Assembly (NCBI GenBank): GCA_016186905.1
Contig: JACPKS010000026.1
Span: forward strand, 1-36,830
Direction of reading: 5' to 3'
Origin: Deltaproteobacteria bacterium
GTDB taxonomy: Bacteria > Bdellovibrionota > UBA1018 > UBA923
DNA: 36,830 nt
Of this stretch, positions 1-8,069 are shown one piece after another; within the stretch, counting starts at the first letter, position 1, and each line of letters starts with the position of its first letter. A program made the translations under genes and the position numbers. The notes under the pieces were generated by a model that had not been told where the DNA came from, did not search any database, and saw only the letters and a program-made list of their open reading frames with translations.

Positions 1-104
1 GTAAAAGGTGCCGACCTACTTTTCGTGGTGTGCCGCGCCATAAAAACGCGGCCGCCCCTCTTTACGGCGCGGCACACCACGAAAAGTAGGTCGGCACCTT
101 TTAC
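1..104. repeat. Long inverted repeat, 39-bp perfect arms, after the HAMP gene
   Basis: Bases 1-39 are the exact reverse complement of 66-104. After one mismatch (40/65), four more pairs (41-44 with 61-64) extend the stem. The loop (45-60) holds a GCGGCCGC palindrome. The repeat begins three bases after the stop codon of the leftward gene, so a transcript from that gene would fold it into a very long hairpin ending in a short U run. It may act as a terminator, but the arms are far longer than a normal one. A REP-like mobile palindrome is possible because a RAYT transposase lies 3 kb away. It touches the window edge, so the outer limit is unknown. Confidence 0.85.
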
Positions 105-107
105 TGA

Positions 108-569
108 TTACTTCGAAACTCTTTTCAACGCGTCGTTGATGATCGGCGCGAAGTCCGCGAGATAGTCGTTCTTCCGGAAGCGAATCTCGCTGACCGCCTC
201 GCCCTTGGCGATGCCGTCGAAAAACTTCCTCAAGCGGTAGATCGGCCCCGCGAAACGGTGCGAAACAAAGAGCGTGATCAGCCACGAAAGCGCGATTCCC
301 ACGATGAACGCGACGGAAACGTAAACGTAGAAGTTTCCCGAAAGTTCGCGCACGAAGGTGAAGTATGGGTGATCCGAGGGAAAGCCCGCGCTCGTCCCCA
401 TCTGCGTCAGCTCGTTCATCGCGCGCGCGATCTGAAAAAGAACGATCGCGAAGATGAAAAGCGAGATCAGGATGTTCCAAAAAATCAGCCTGAGCTGAAA
501 CGCGGGGATAATGAGAAATCTACGGCGCCAAAACGGCGGACGCTCACTCGAGGATTTTTCGTTGGTCAT
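108..569 (-). CDS. Two-TM membrane protein with C-terminal HAMP domain
   Basis: This 153-residue inner-membrane protein has a basic N-terminus (about 1-18), a hydrophobic helix at about 24-46, a periplasmic loop of about 30 residues, a second helix at about 80-102, and then a HAMP-like linker containing 'RFAGPIYRLRKF' and the acidic-basic pattern expected of HAMP AS1/AS2. It ends right after HAMP, with no kinase, cyclase or chemotaxis output domain. The family assignment rests on the TM-HAMP order. A role in passing an envelope signal to a partner protein is inference. The gene is divergent from the GAF/sigma-54 regulator at 880, which could be functionally linked. The start is the ATG at 569. 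Confidence 0.7.
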   Translation of the reverse strand: MTNEKSSSERPPFWRRRFLIIPAFQLRLIFWNILISLFIFAIVLFQIARAMNELTQMGTSAGFPSDHPYFTFVRELSGNFYVYVSVAFIVGIALSWLITLFVSHRFAGPIYRLRKFFDGIAKGEAVSEIRFRKNDYLADFAPIINDALKRVSK

Positions 570-732
570 GCAAAAATTGTAGCATTAGTTTCCGTCAAGT
601 ATAGCGAGCGCTTCGAATTCATTTCTCATTTTACACGGCTTACTCCCGCGGGTTACCTTTTCAAATGAGTCAACACGCGGCGATTCAGATAATAACGTTA
701 TAAAACATAGACTTAGCGCATTGCATAAAAAC
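570..732. other. Divergent intergenic region
   Basis: This is the left part of the roughly 310-base gap between the leftward HAMP gene and the rightward sigma-54 activator. It is AT-richer than its surroundings. I see no convincing gene. A recognisable promoter appears only for the rightward gene, just beyond this segment. Confidence 0.4.
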
Positions 733-763
733 TTGTTGCCCCACCGTGTAAAAAGTATATAAT
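733..763 (+). promoter_or_regulatory. Putative sigma-70 promoter for the GAF/sigma-54 activator
   Basis: A TTGTTG box (733-738) is followed by TATATAAT (756-763). The spacer is 17 bases if the -10 is read as TATATA and 19 if it is read as TATAAT. The leader to the ATG at 880 would be over 100 bases. This is a consensus match only. Confidence 0.4.
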
Positions 764-879
764 GCATCCCGCCTTTGGAATTTTTTACAGGCTGCCGGTA
801 AAAAAGAAAGGCGGCGCAAGCGTGGGTGCGGACCATGATGGCCGCGAAAAAAGATGGCGGAAAAGGATAAAGAAGGAAG

Positions 880-2535
880 ATGCTTCAGGAAACGTCTGCT
901 CAGACCAAAAACCCGCTGAAATCGTTTGCGCAGTTTCGGCTGCTCACGGAACTGAGCCTTAAACTTCAGTCGCTGTTTAACAGCGAAAACATCCACTCCG
1001 AAATCGTCACCGTCGTTCAAAATAAATTCCATTATCACTCGTTCTCGATTTGGTCGGTATCGGCCGACGGCACGGCTACCCTTCGCGCGCACTCGGGAGC
1101 GTACAACAAATATCTCCGTCCCGGATTCACGATGAAAAACGAGGGTATCGTCGCCACCGTCATCAAGACGAAGAAGACCTACGTCTGCAACGACGTTTCG
1201 AAGGACCCGCATTTCACGAGCCTTTCGTTTCCGGTCGAGACGAAATCGCAGATGACCATTCCGGTGCTCGTGGACGGCGTCGTCATCGCGGCGCTCACGG
1301 TCGAAAGCCACATCCCTGGCGCGTTCGACGACGACGACCGCATGACGTTTGAGTCTCTTGGCGCGCAACTCTCGGTATCGTTCACCAACCAGAATCTCTA
1401 CGGCGAGATCAAATCCTTCAACAAGAAACTCCAACAGACCGTCGAAGAGCGCACGCAGGAGCTTCGCAACGCGCAAGACCGCATCCTCGACCAGCAGCGC
1501 CTGCTCCAGAAAGAAAACCGCGCGCTCAAAAACATAGTGAACCACGAGATCCGCAACGAAGGCTTCATTATCGGCGAAGGCTCCGCGATCAAGAGCGTCA
1601 TCAACATGGTCGACAAGATCGCGCCGACGAACGCCACCGTGCTCATCCAGGGCGAATCCGGAACGGGCAAGGAGCTCATCGCGCGAAGATTGCACTTCAA
1701 GAGCGAACGCCAGCAAAAACCCTATGTGACGATCAACTGCGGGGCTTTGCAGGAAACACTGCTCGAGAGCGAGCTTTTCGGCCACGAAAAAGGTTCGTTC
1801 ACCGGAGCCGTCACGCAGAAAATGGGATTGGCCGAGACCGCCGACGGCGGAACGCTTTTCTTGGACGAGATCGGCGAGCTCTCTCTCGCGATCCAGGCAA
1901 AGCTCCTGCGCTTCCTGCAGGAAGGCGAGATCTGCCGGCTGGGCGGAAAGAAGGCGATCCAGGTCGACGTGCGCATCATCAGCGCCACGAACCGCGACCT
2001 TGAAAAAGAAGTGAAGGAAGGCCGCTTTCGCGAAGACCTTTTTTACCGGTTGAACACGATCACGCTACGCATGCCTCCTCTGCGAAAACGCAAAGAAGAC
2101 ATCCGTGCGCTGGCCGATCACTTTCTTAGGAACTCGAAATTCGGCGGACCGATCCAGATCAAGCGCGTCGATCCGAAAGTCCATGAGGTGTTCGTCAACT
2201 ACGAGTGGCCTGGCAACATCCGCGAGCTGCAGAACACCATCGAGCGCATCAAGATCCTGGCCGAGCGCAACGAGATCACGCTCGAGGACGTGCCCTTCAA
2301 CATCCGGATGCCCAAGACGGGCGCGGGTGATTCGCCGGGCGGCGGCGCTGGCGAATTCAACGCGAACCTTTCGCTCGACGAGCTCGAGCGCCAGCACATC
2401 CTGCGCATTCTGTCTTTTCACCAGGGAAATAAGACCAAGACCGCGATGTCGCTCGGCGTCACGATCAAGACACTTTATAACAAGCTTCACCGCTACGGCC
2501 TGATTAAGGAGCCCGGCGGGATAAGGCCGCAGTAG
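880..2535 (+). CDS. GAF-domain sigma-54-dependent transcriptional activator
   Basis: This 551-residue cytoplasmic bacterial enhancer-binding protein activates RpoN promoters. The domain order is an N-terminal GAF sensor (about 25-170), a coiled-coil linker (about 175-215), an AAA+ domain (about 228-460) and a C-terminal Fis-type HTH (about 505-545). Walker A GESGTGKE begins at residue 258. The sigma-54 contact loop is GSFTGA (305-310), a known variant of GAFTGA. Walker B is GGTLFLDEI (323-331), and the arginine-finger region 'FREDLFYRL' is present. There is no receiver domain, so control is probably by a ligand or partner acting on GAF rather than by phosphorylation. The sensed signal is unknown. 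Confidence 0.93.
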   Translation: MLQETSAQTKNPLKSFAQFRLLTELSLKLQSLFNSENIHSEIVTVVQNKFHYHSFSIWSVSADGTATLRAHSGAYNKYLRPGFTMKNEGIVATVIKTKKTYVCNDVSKDPHFTSLSFPVETKSQMTIPVLVDGVVIAALTVESHIPGAFDDDDRMTFESLGAQLSVSFTNQNLYGEIKSFNKKLQQTVEERTQELRNAQDRILDQQRLLQKENRALKNIVNHEIRNEGFIIGEGSAIKSVINMVDKIAPTNATVLIQGESGTGKELIARRLHFKSERQQKPYVTINCGALQETLLESELFGHEKGSFTGAVTQKMGLAETADGGTLFLDEIGELSLAIQAKLLRFLQEGEICRLGGKKAIQVDVRIISATNRDLEKEVKEGRFREDLFYRLNTITLRMPPLRKRKEDIRALADHFLRNSKFGGPIQIKRVDPKVHEVFVNYEWPGNIRELQNTIERIKILAERNEITLEDVPFNIRMPKTGAGDSPGGGAGEFNANLSLDELERQHILRILSFHQGNKTKTAMSLGVTIKTLYNKLHRYGLIKEPGGIRPQ

Positions 2536-2596
2536 AGTTGCAGCAATGAACCGAGTCGTTTAAAGTCCTCAAAACCCTATAAGGAGTACGAAGCCC

Positions 2597-3067
2597 ATGC
2601 CACAGAAGAAAAAAGCATCGAAAGCCGCCCCGGCACCCGCGAAGACCCTCGCCGCAAGACAGGACGTCCCGCGAAGAGCCAGCGGAGCGAGACTTGGCGC
2701 GGCGAAAGCGCTGCTCGCCAAATCTTCCCCTGTCGCCGCGAAGTATGCTGCTGCCTCAAAAACTCTCGCCGGCAAATCGGCGCTCAAACCCGTGGCCGCG
2801 AAAGTGAAGCGCGCGCCGAGCGGCGTGATTCCGACGCTTTCCGCCGAGGGGATGGCGACCGCGATAGGAAAAACGGATGAGAACACCTCAAACGGCGTTC
2901 CGAAAAACTTCCGCAACCATCCGGACATGGAAAACTTTTTCCGTTTCATTTACGAGAACGACCTGCGCATCGAAGCGCTCGAGATCATCGGCGGGATCAT
3001 CGTCAATCGCGTGAACAAGAAGAGCGGCAAGAAGCCGGCCGAAGCCGCCTTGGCGTTGATGCAGTGA
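2597..3067 (+). CDS. Lys/Ala-rich histone-H1-like protein with small C-terminal domain
   Basis: This 156-residue protein has an N-terminal half (1-75) dominated by Lys, Ala and Pro, like bacterial histone-H1-like tails. A soluble domain follows (about 100-156), with 'NHPDMENFFRFIYENDLR' and an amphipathic helix near the end. The tail suggests nucleic-acid or polyanion binding. No family is recognised for the C-terminal domain. A clear ribosome site, AAGGAG, lies about 12 bases before the ATG. It follows the sigma-54 activator by 61 bases and may be cotranscribed. The next small ORF overlaps its stop codon. Confidence 0.7.
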   Translation: MPQKKKASKAAPAPAKTLAARQDVPRRASGARLGAAKALLAKSSPVAAKYAAASKTLAGKSALKPVAAKVKRAPSGVIPTLSAEGMATAIGKTDENTSNGVPKNFRNHPDMENFFRFIYENDLRIEALEIIGGIIVNRVNKKSGKKPAEAALALMQ

Positions 3068-3225
3068 GCGGGCTTGCGCCCTTGAAGCGCGTCGGGTACT
3101 GCCTCGGTTACCTCGTTCTCGACAAGGTCACAACCGGACGTGACGTCGCGGATATCGCGGGCTGGCCGGAGAGCCGATACGCGCTGCTCGTTCGTGATAC
3201 ACTTGCTGAAATCGCGTCGCCGTAG
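3064..3225 (+). CDS. Possible translationally coupled 53-residue protein
   Basis: A GTG overlaps the upstream TGA as GTGA, opening a 53-codon frame that ends in TAG at 3223-3225. The peptide (VSGLAPLKRVGYCLGYLVLD...) has a mixed composition and an 'ADIAGWPESRYALLVRDTL' stretch resembling a small folded domain. The overlap is typical of coupled genes, but the short length makes chance possible. No family is recognised. Confidence 0.4.
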   Translation: MSGLAPLKRVGYCLGYLVLDKVTTGRDVADIAGWPESRYALLVRDTLAEIASP

Positions 3226-3247
3226 CCATTGACACGGCTATCTAGGG

Positions 3248-3263
3248 ATTCAAAACTTTGAAT
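3248..3263. repeat. ATTCAAAA-type palindrome, copy 1
   Basis: ATTCAAAACTTTGAAT is a near-perfect 16-base palindrome just beyond the 3' end of the RAYT gene. It resembles two palindromes on the other side of that gene (4104-4127 and 4170-4187). Confidence 0.6.
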
Positions 3264-3280
3264 GTCGACGCCGATCAGCG

Positions 3281-3934
3281 CTAAACGACCAGCTTCCCAT
3301 TCCTAATAAAAAACCGCCGCACGACTCCCACCACAGTCATGAGCTCCACACCCTCTCCCTCAAACGCGTTCTTCGTAAGGTAGTGCCGCAGCCCCAGCAA
3401 ATCGCGCCCCCAATGCACGATGCGCGAGTACGCTAAGCCGTCCCAGAATTTTCTCTTCGATCCGTTTTTTTCTGAGTCGGCATCCGCACCGCCGGTTCCG
3501 TCGCTCTTGAAATCCGCACCCACGCCACCGACACGATCGCTGCCGCCATCGTGTCGTTTTCCTCTCAACGCATTTCCCTTTTTCGCCCCCGTCACTTTCG
3601 TCGCGATCTGCGCCGGAATCGTGCGCATGAACGAGCGAAAATCCCTGCGCCGCGACGCCTGGACCAGCAAATGCAGGTGATTGCCGACGTTTTGGAATTC
3701 CATCACGCGCACGCGGAATCGTTTCGCGTAGGTACGCACGATGTGATCAACCGTTTTTCGGTTCGCAGGCCGTAATAGCGACCATTCTCCCCGGGCTCGC
3801 CCCGCGCGCATGACAACGTGCACCGGTTTTTTGGAATCAAACGGCCGATAAGTCTTCCGCCGCCCGCGTTCCAGCCCACCGCCGTATTCGAGCGCCGGTT
3901 TTTTGAACATTTCGAGTTGTCTTGCTTTCGGCAT
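3281..3934 (-). CDS. REP-associated tyrosine transposase (RAYT, Y1/HUH family)
   Basis: This 217-residue protein has the Y1_Tnp layout. A first beta strand, 'KPVHVVMRA' (about 36-44), is followed by the HUH metal-binding motif in NHLHLLVQ with H86 and H88. A late helix carries the likely nucleophile Y185 in 'RHYLTKN'. Family members nick single-stranded DNA at palindromic REP elements and are usually single-copy domesticated transposases. The segment between about 118 and 160 is Gly/Asp/Lys-rich with a repeated 'GG-ADxxSxx' character and looks like an expanded linker. The gene stands alone and is flanked by similar palindromes, which may be its substrates (inference). Confidence 0.88.
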   Translation of the reverse strand: MPKARQLEMFKKPALEYGGGLERGRRKTYRPFDSKKPVHVVMRAGRARGEWSLLRPANRKTVDHIVRTYAKRFRVRVMEFQNVGNHLHLLVQASRRRDFRSFMRTIPAQIATKVTGAKKGNALRGKRHDGGSDRVGGVGADFKSDGTGGADADSEKNGSKRKFWDGLAYSRIVHWGRDLLGLRHYLTKNAFEGEGVELMTVVGVVRRFFIRNGKLVV

Positions 3935-4103
3935 GACGGATTTCGCCTTTCGAGGAAATTTATATCATATTCTATACTGGGGCAATAGAATATTATTAAA
4001 TTATGGCCCCTATTTCAACATTACTCGTCTCTGGAGTGGTTTTCTCGTCCTTGCTTGTTGATTGAGACGCTTATCGAGCCCAGGCCCCAGCCCGTGGCCA
4101 CCT

Positions 4104-4127
4104 CGAAATTCAATGTTTTGAATTTCG
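4104..4127. repeat. ATTCAA-type palindrome, copy 2
   Basis: A perfect inverted repeat has arms CGAAATTCAA (4104-4113) and TTGAATTTCG (4118-4127) around a TGTT loop. It lies upstream of the RAYT gene. Confidence 0.7.
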
Positions 4128-4169
4128 CAGGACACCATTTTGCACATGCGGAATCGCGAAGCACTCTTC

Positions 4170-4187
4170 GATTCAAAATTTTGAATC
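4170..4187. repeat. ATTCAAAA-type palindrome, copy 3
   Basis: GATTCAAAATTTTGAATC is a perfect 18-base palindrome 42 bases beyond copy 2. The three copies share the core ATTCAA...TTGAAT. Confidence 0.7.
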
Positions 4188-4422
4188 TCCCAGGGTAATG
4201 CCGCGCCGTTTAACACCATATAAAGCTGATTGCCGCACCGCCAACTGGGGAAAAATGGCCCGATGACGCAGCCCGGGCGGAAAGAATCGCCGCCCGAGGC
4301 CATCGGTACCCGCGCGCGCCGAAGGTCAGGCCTGTTTTTTCGTTACAGCCCCACCCTTCTCTGCTAAAACTTTCAACGCAACTACACACTCAGTTTCGAC
4401 TCAAGCAAGGAGCGCTTTTCCC

Positions 4423-5577
4423 ATGAAAAAGACCTATCTTCTCACCCCCGGCCCGACCCCCGTTCCCGAAAACGTGCTCGCACTTGCCGCGAAGCCCATC
4501 CTCCATCATCGCACGCCCCAGTTCATGGCCGTCATGGCGGAAGTACTCGAAGGGCTCAAATATCTTTTTCAAACCAAACAAGACGTGATGATGCTCACCT
4601 CGAGCGGCACCGGCGCGATGGACGCCGCCGTCACGAATCTTTTCAAAAAAGGCGACAAGGTCATCACGGTCAACGGCGGAAAATTCGGCGAGCGCTGGAC
4701 GAAGATCGCGAAGGCGTACGGGCTCAATCCGCTTGAGATCAAGCTTGAGGCCGGCCAGTCGGTAAAGCCCTCCCAGATCGAAGAACTTCTCACCAAGAAC
4801 CCCGACGCGCGCGGCGTGCTTTTCACCGCGTCCGAGACAAGCACCGGCACGCTGATGCCGACAAAGGAAATCGCGGCACTCGTGCGCTCCAAGCCCGACT
4901 GCATCTCGGTCGTCGACGCGATCACCGCGCTTGGCGTGTTCAACCTTCCGATGGACGACTGGGGCATCGACGTTCTGCTCACCGGCTCCCAGAAGGCGCT
5001 CATGCTTCCGCCGGGTCTCGCGTGCATCGCGCTCTCCGAGAAGGCGTGGAGGTTCAACGAGAAAGCCGATCTTCCGCGTTTTTACTTCGACCTCGCGAAA
5101 GAAAGAAAAGGTCTCTCGAAGGGCCAGACCGCGTGGACGCCGGCCGTGGGCCTCATCGTCGGCTTGCAGGAAACTCTGAAAATGATCCGCGAGGAAAGCC
5201 TCGAGACGATCTTCAAACGTCACGACCTTCTCGCGCGCGCGACCCACGCCGCGGTGAAGGCGATGGGGCTCGAGATGCTCGCCAAGGACGCGCCCTCTCC
5301 GTCCGTCACGGCGGTGAAAGTTCCCGCCGAGATCAAAGAGGGCAAGGCCATCCCGAAAACGATGCGCGACAAGTACGGCGTCACGATCGCGGGCGGGCAG
5401 GAAGAGCTCGAAGGGAAGATCTTCCGCCTCACGCACCTCGGTTACGTCGAAAAGTTCGACATCCTGATCGGAATCGGAGCGCTTGAGCTGACTCTGCGCG
5501 ATCTCGGCTACAAGAAGTTCGAATTCGGCGCGGGCACGGGCGCTGTCTTGAAAACGTTCGCGGAATCGCATTACTAG
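4423..5577 (+). CDS. Class V PLP aminotransferase (serine-pyruvate/phosphoserine type)
   Basis: This 384-residue cytoplasmic PLP enzyme of fold type I, class V starts with the family hallmark 'LLTPGPTPVPENVL'. It has 'SSGTGAMDAAV' for cofactor phosphate binding and the Schiff-base lysine K191 in 'TGSQKALMLPPG'. Family members include alanine-glyoxylate and serine-pyruvate aminotransferases, and some act as the phosphoserine aminotransferase of serine synthesis. Because serA follows 49 bases downstream, a role in the phosphorylated serine pathway (3-phosphohydroxypyruvate plus glutamate) is likely but not proven. The length is normal. Confidence 0.9.
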   Translation: MKKTYLLTPGPTPVPENVLALAAKPILHHRTPQFMAVMAEVLEGLKYLFQTKQDVMMLTSSGTGAMDAAVTNLFKKGDKVITVNGGKFGERWTKIAKAYGLNPLEIKLEAGQSVKPSQIEELLTKNPDARGVLFTASETSTGTLMPTKEIAALVRSKPDCISVVDAITALGVFNLPMDDWGIDVLLTGSQKALMLPPGLACIALSEKAWRFNEKADLPRFYFDLAKERKGLSKGQTAWTPAVGLIVGLQETLKMIREESLETIFKRHDLLARATHAAVKAMGLEMLAKDAPSPSVTAVKVPAEIKEGKAIPKTMRDKYGVTIAGGQEELEGKIFRLTHLGYVEKFDILIGIGALELTLRDLGYKKFEFGAGTGAVLKTFAESHY

Positions 5578-5594
5578 CACACGCGAGCAATACA

Positions 5595-5611
5595 CGCGCG
5601 CGAAGCGCGCG
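5595..5611. other. GC hairpin between aminotransferase and serA
   Basis: The 7-bp arms CGCGCGC and GCGCGCG surround a GAA loop, just before the serA ribosome site (about 5613). No T run follows, so it is not an obvious terminator. It may set the relative expression of the two genes. Confidence 0.45.
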
Positions 5612-5626
5612 AAAGAGGGATACAAG

Positions 5627-6589
5627 ATGCCAACTAAAATTTTGATAACAGATGGCCTCGCAAATGATGGCCTGGATATTCTAAAATCGGAAAAAAGCTT
5701 CGAGCTCGACGTGCGCAAAGCCACCGACGCCGCAGAGCTCCTTAAGCTCATCCCCGGCTACGACTGCCTCGTCGTGCGTTCGGCAACAAAGGTCACACGC
5801 GAGGTGATCGAAAAGGGAACGCAGTTGAAACTCATCTGCCGCGCCGGCGCGGGTGTCGACAACGTCGACGTCGAGGCCGCGACTCGGAAAAAAATCACCG
5901 TGATGAACACCGCCTCGGCCAACTCGCAGGCGGCCGCCGAACAGGCGATCGCGCTGATGTTCGCGGCGCTTCGTCAGGTGCCGCAAGCGCACGAATCGAT
6001 GAAAGCCGGCCGCTGGGACCGCGCGAATTTCACGGGGCTTGAAGCCACCGGAAAAACGCTCGGCGTATTGGGTCTTGGCAATATCGGCCGCATCGTCGCC
6101 GACCGCGCGATCGGCCTGCGCATGAAGGTCGTTGGCTACGACCCGCTCGTGAAAAACCCTTCGCAGCTTCCCGCCGAGATCCGCGACAAGGTCGCGATGC
6201 GGAATTCGATCGAGGAAGTGCTCAAAGAAGCCGACATCGTGACGCTCCATCTTCCGCTCATCAAAGAAACCAAGGGTCTGTTTAATCGCGACCGCCTCAT
6301 GCAAATGAAAGACGGCGCGTTTCTGATCAACTGCGCGCGCGGCGGGCTTGTCGACGAAGACGCGGTTGCCGACCTTCTGAGCTCAGGAAAATTAAGAGGC
6401 GCGGCGTTCGACGTTTTCGCCGAGGAACCCGTGAAAAGCCCAAGCAAGCTTGTCCAGAACGCGAAGGCGATCGTCACTCCGCACCTGGGCGCGTCGACGG
6501 CCGAAGCGCAGCTGCGCGTGGGCATCACGGCGGCACAACAGATGGTGGGTTTTTTCACGCGCGGCGAACGCACGGGCGTGTTGAACTAG
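5627..6589 (+). CDS. serA: D-3-phosphoglycerate dehydrogenase, short form
   Basis: This 320-residue D-2-hydroxyacid dehydrogenase oxidises 3-phosphoglycerate with NAD in the first step of serine synthesis. The substrate domain is about 1-98 and 290-320, with the NAD Rossmann domain between them. The nucleotide motif is GLGNIG (149-154). The catalytic triad is visible as R238 (CARGG), E266/E267 (FAEEP) and H286 (PHLGAST). It lacks the ACT and ASB regulatory domains of longer SerA proteins, so serine feedback through ACT is not expected. The upstream aminotransferase supports the serine assignment over other hydroxyacid dehydrogenases. Confidence 0.9.
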   Translation: MPTKILITDGLANDGLDILKSEKSFELDVRKATDAAELLKLIPGYDCLVVRSATKVTREVIEKGTQLKLICRAGAGVDNVDVEAATRKKITVMNTASANSQAAAEQAIALMFAALRQVPQAHESMKAGRWDRANFTGLEATGKTLGVLGLGNIGRIVADRAIGLRMKVVGYDPLVKNPSQLPAEIRDKVAMRNSIEEVLKEADIVTLHLPLIKETKGLFNRDRLMQMKDGAFLINCARGGLVDEDAVADLLSSGKLRGAAFDVFAEEPVKSPSKLVQNAKAIVTPHLGASTAEAQLRVGITAAQQMVGFFTRGERTGVLN

Positions 6590-6625
6590 GCCCGCGAACG
6601 CGCGGCGGATCAACGGCGGAGCTCC

Positions 6626-7909
6626 ATGGCCAACATCGCGGTTCTTGGCGCCCAGTGGGGCGACGAAGGCAAAGGCAAGATCGTCGACCTCTACGGCGAA
6701 CGCGCGGATCTCATCGTGCGCTACCAGGGCGGCAACAACGCCGGCCATACGCTCGTCGTGGGCGGCGAGAAAACCGTCCTTCATCTCATTCCCTCCGGCG
6801 TGCTCCATCCCGGAAAAACCTGCGTGATCGCAAGCGGGGTCGTGCTCGATCCCGAGGTGTTCCTGCGCGAAGTCGAAGCGCTCACGGCACGCGGATTGAT
6901 TTCGGAGTCGCGCGGCACGCGCGTATGGGTCAGCGAGCGCACGCAGGTGATCATGCCCTATCACAAGCTCATCGATCGTCTGCGCGAGGAATCCGGCGGC
7001 AAAGCAAAGATCGGCACCACCGTTCGCGGAATCGGGCCCTGTTACGAGGATAAGGTCGCGCGACGCGGGGTCATGGTCGGCGACCTGATGGACTCAGACC
7101 TGCTGCGCGACAAGATCGAAGCCGCGATCCGCGAGAAAAACGCGGTGCTTGCCGCGCTCTACAATCACGAGCCTCTCGTCGTGGAAGAACTTCACGCCTG
7201 GGCGCTCGAGATGGGAAAGAAACTCAAGCCCATGGTACGCGACACGCGCGTGCTCATCCAGGAAGCGATCGCCGCGGGGAACACGATTCTCTTTGAAGGC
7301 GCGCAGGGTACGCTCTTGGACGTCGAGCACGGAACGTACCCGTTCGTGACGTCCTCGAACACCATCACCGGCGGAATTTTCACCGGCTGCGGAATCGGCC
7401 CCAAAAGCCTCGACCGCATCATCGGAATTTCGAAAGCCTACACCACGCGTGTGGGCGGCGGCCCCTTTCCCACCGAGCTCGACAACGACCTTGGAGAATG
7501 GATTCGCAAACAAGGCCAGGAATTCGGCGCTACGACCGGGCGCCCGCGCCGCTGCGGCTGGCTCGATCTCGTCGCGCTCAAATACGCCGTCGAAGTAAAT
7601 GGACTTACGGGTATCGCGCTCATGAAGGCGGACGTGCTTTCGGGCCTTGAGGAACTCAAGGTCTGTGTCGCGTACGAAGTGGACGGCGCGCGCCGAAATA
7701 CCATCCCAAGCAACATCCGCGAGCTCGAACGCGTGAAGCCCGTTTACGAGTCGCTTAAGGGCTGGAAGACGCTGCCCGACCGCCCGAAAACGTTTGGCGA
7801 AATGCCGGATGCGTTTCGCGCGTACGTCGGGTACATCGAGCGCACGCTGGGCATCCCGGTCGTGACGATCAGCACGGGACCAGGCCGCGAGCAGACCCTC
7901 AACCGATGA
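6626..7909 (+). CDS. purA: Adenylosuccinate synthetase
   Basis: This 427-residue enzyme joins IMP and aspartate using GTP in AMP synthesis. The P-loop-like WGDEGKGK is at residues 11-18, NNAGHT follows at about 37-42, and the signatures 'VGGGPFPTEL' and 'GATTGRPRRCGW' bind IMP and the GTP ribose. The length is normal for the family. It follows serA by 36 bases and is likely cotranscribed with it. Its stop is followed by about 160 non-coding bases before the next gene. Confidence 0.97.
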   Translation: MANIAVLGAQWGDEGKGKIVDLYGERADLIVRYQGGNNAGHTLVVGGEKTVLHLIPSGVLHPGKTCVIASGVVLDPEVFLREVEALTARGLISESRGTRVWVSERTQVIMPYHKLIDRLREESGGKAKIGTTVRGIGPCYEDKVARRGVMVGDLMDSDLLRDKIEAAIREKNAVLAALYNHEPLVVEELHAWALEMGKKLKPMVRDTRVLIQEAIAAGNTILFEGAQGTLLDVEHGTYPFVTSSNTITGGIFTGCGIGPKSLDRIIGISKAYTTRVGGGPFPTELDNDLGEWIRKQGQEFGATTGRPRRCGWLDLVALKYAVEVNGLTGIALMKADVLSGLEELKVCVAYEVDGARRNTIPSNIRELERVKPVYESLKGWKTLPDRPKTFGEMPDAFRAYVGYIERTLGIPVVTISTGPGREQTLNR

Positions 7910-8069
7910 CAATTTTGGCGAGAAAATTTGCGGGCTTCGGCATGTGCTGAAACGCCACGTCGATGCTTTTCCTGCCAGTAAAATTGATTCACGCGCCGCA
8001 TAATTCAACTTCCCGCTAGGCGACTCCAGAAAAACCCGTTATTCGAACTATATCCTGGGAGGGGTCATC

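Larger units (their letters stand above)
3935..4422. other. 488-base intergenic stretch with palindromes
   Basis: The sequence is AT-rich near the RAYT start and becomes GC-rich near the aminotransferase. It contains two palindromes (annotated separately). A 97-codon leftward frame here (4010-4303) spans both palindromes and has no ribosome site or recognisable domain, so I do not treat it as a gene. The aminotransferase ribosome site (AAGGAG) lies about 13 bases before its ATG. Confidence 0.5.

Noticed and set aside
685..1785. Long leftward open frame (366 codons) opposite the sigma-54 activator
   Set aside because: It is antisense to a clear GAF/AAA+ gene and has the Arg/Val/Asp-rich composition typical of shadows of GC-rich coding sequence. 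It has no domain.
4010..4303. 97-codon leftward frame upstream of the RAYT gene
   Set aside because: It contains two palindromes, has no ribosome site or domain, and its residues mirror the palindromes ('EIQNFE', 'EIQNIE').
4390..5751. Leftward open frame of 453 codons opposite the aminotransferase
   Set aside because: It is antisense to a well-supported PLP enzyme, of shadow composition, and runs into serA.
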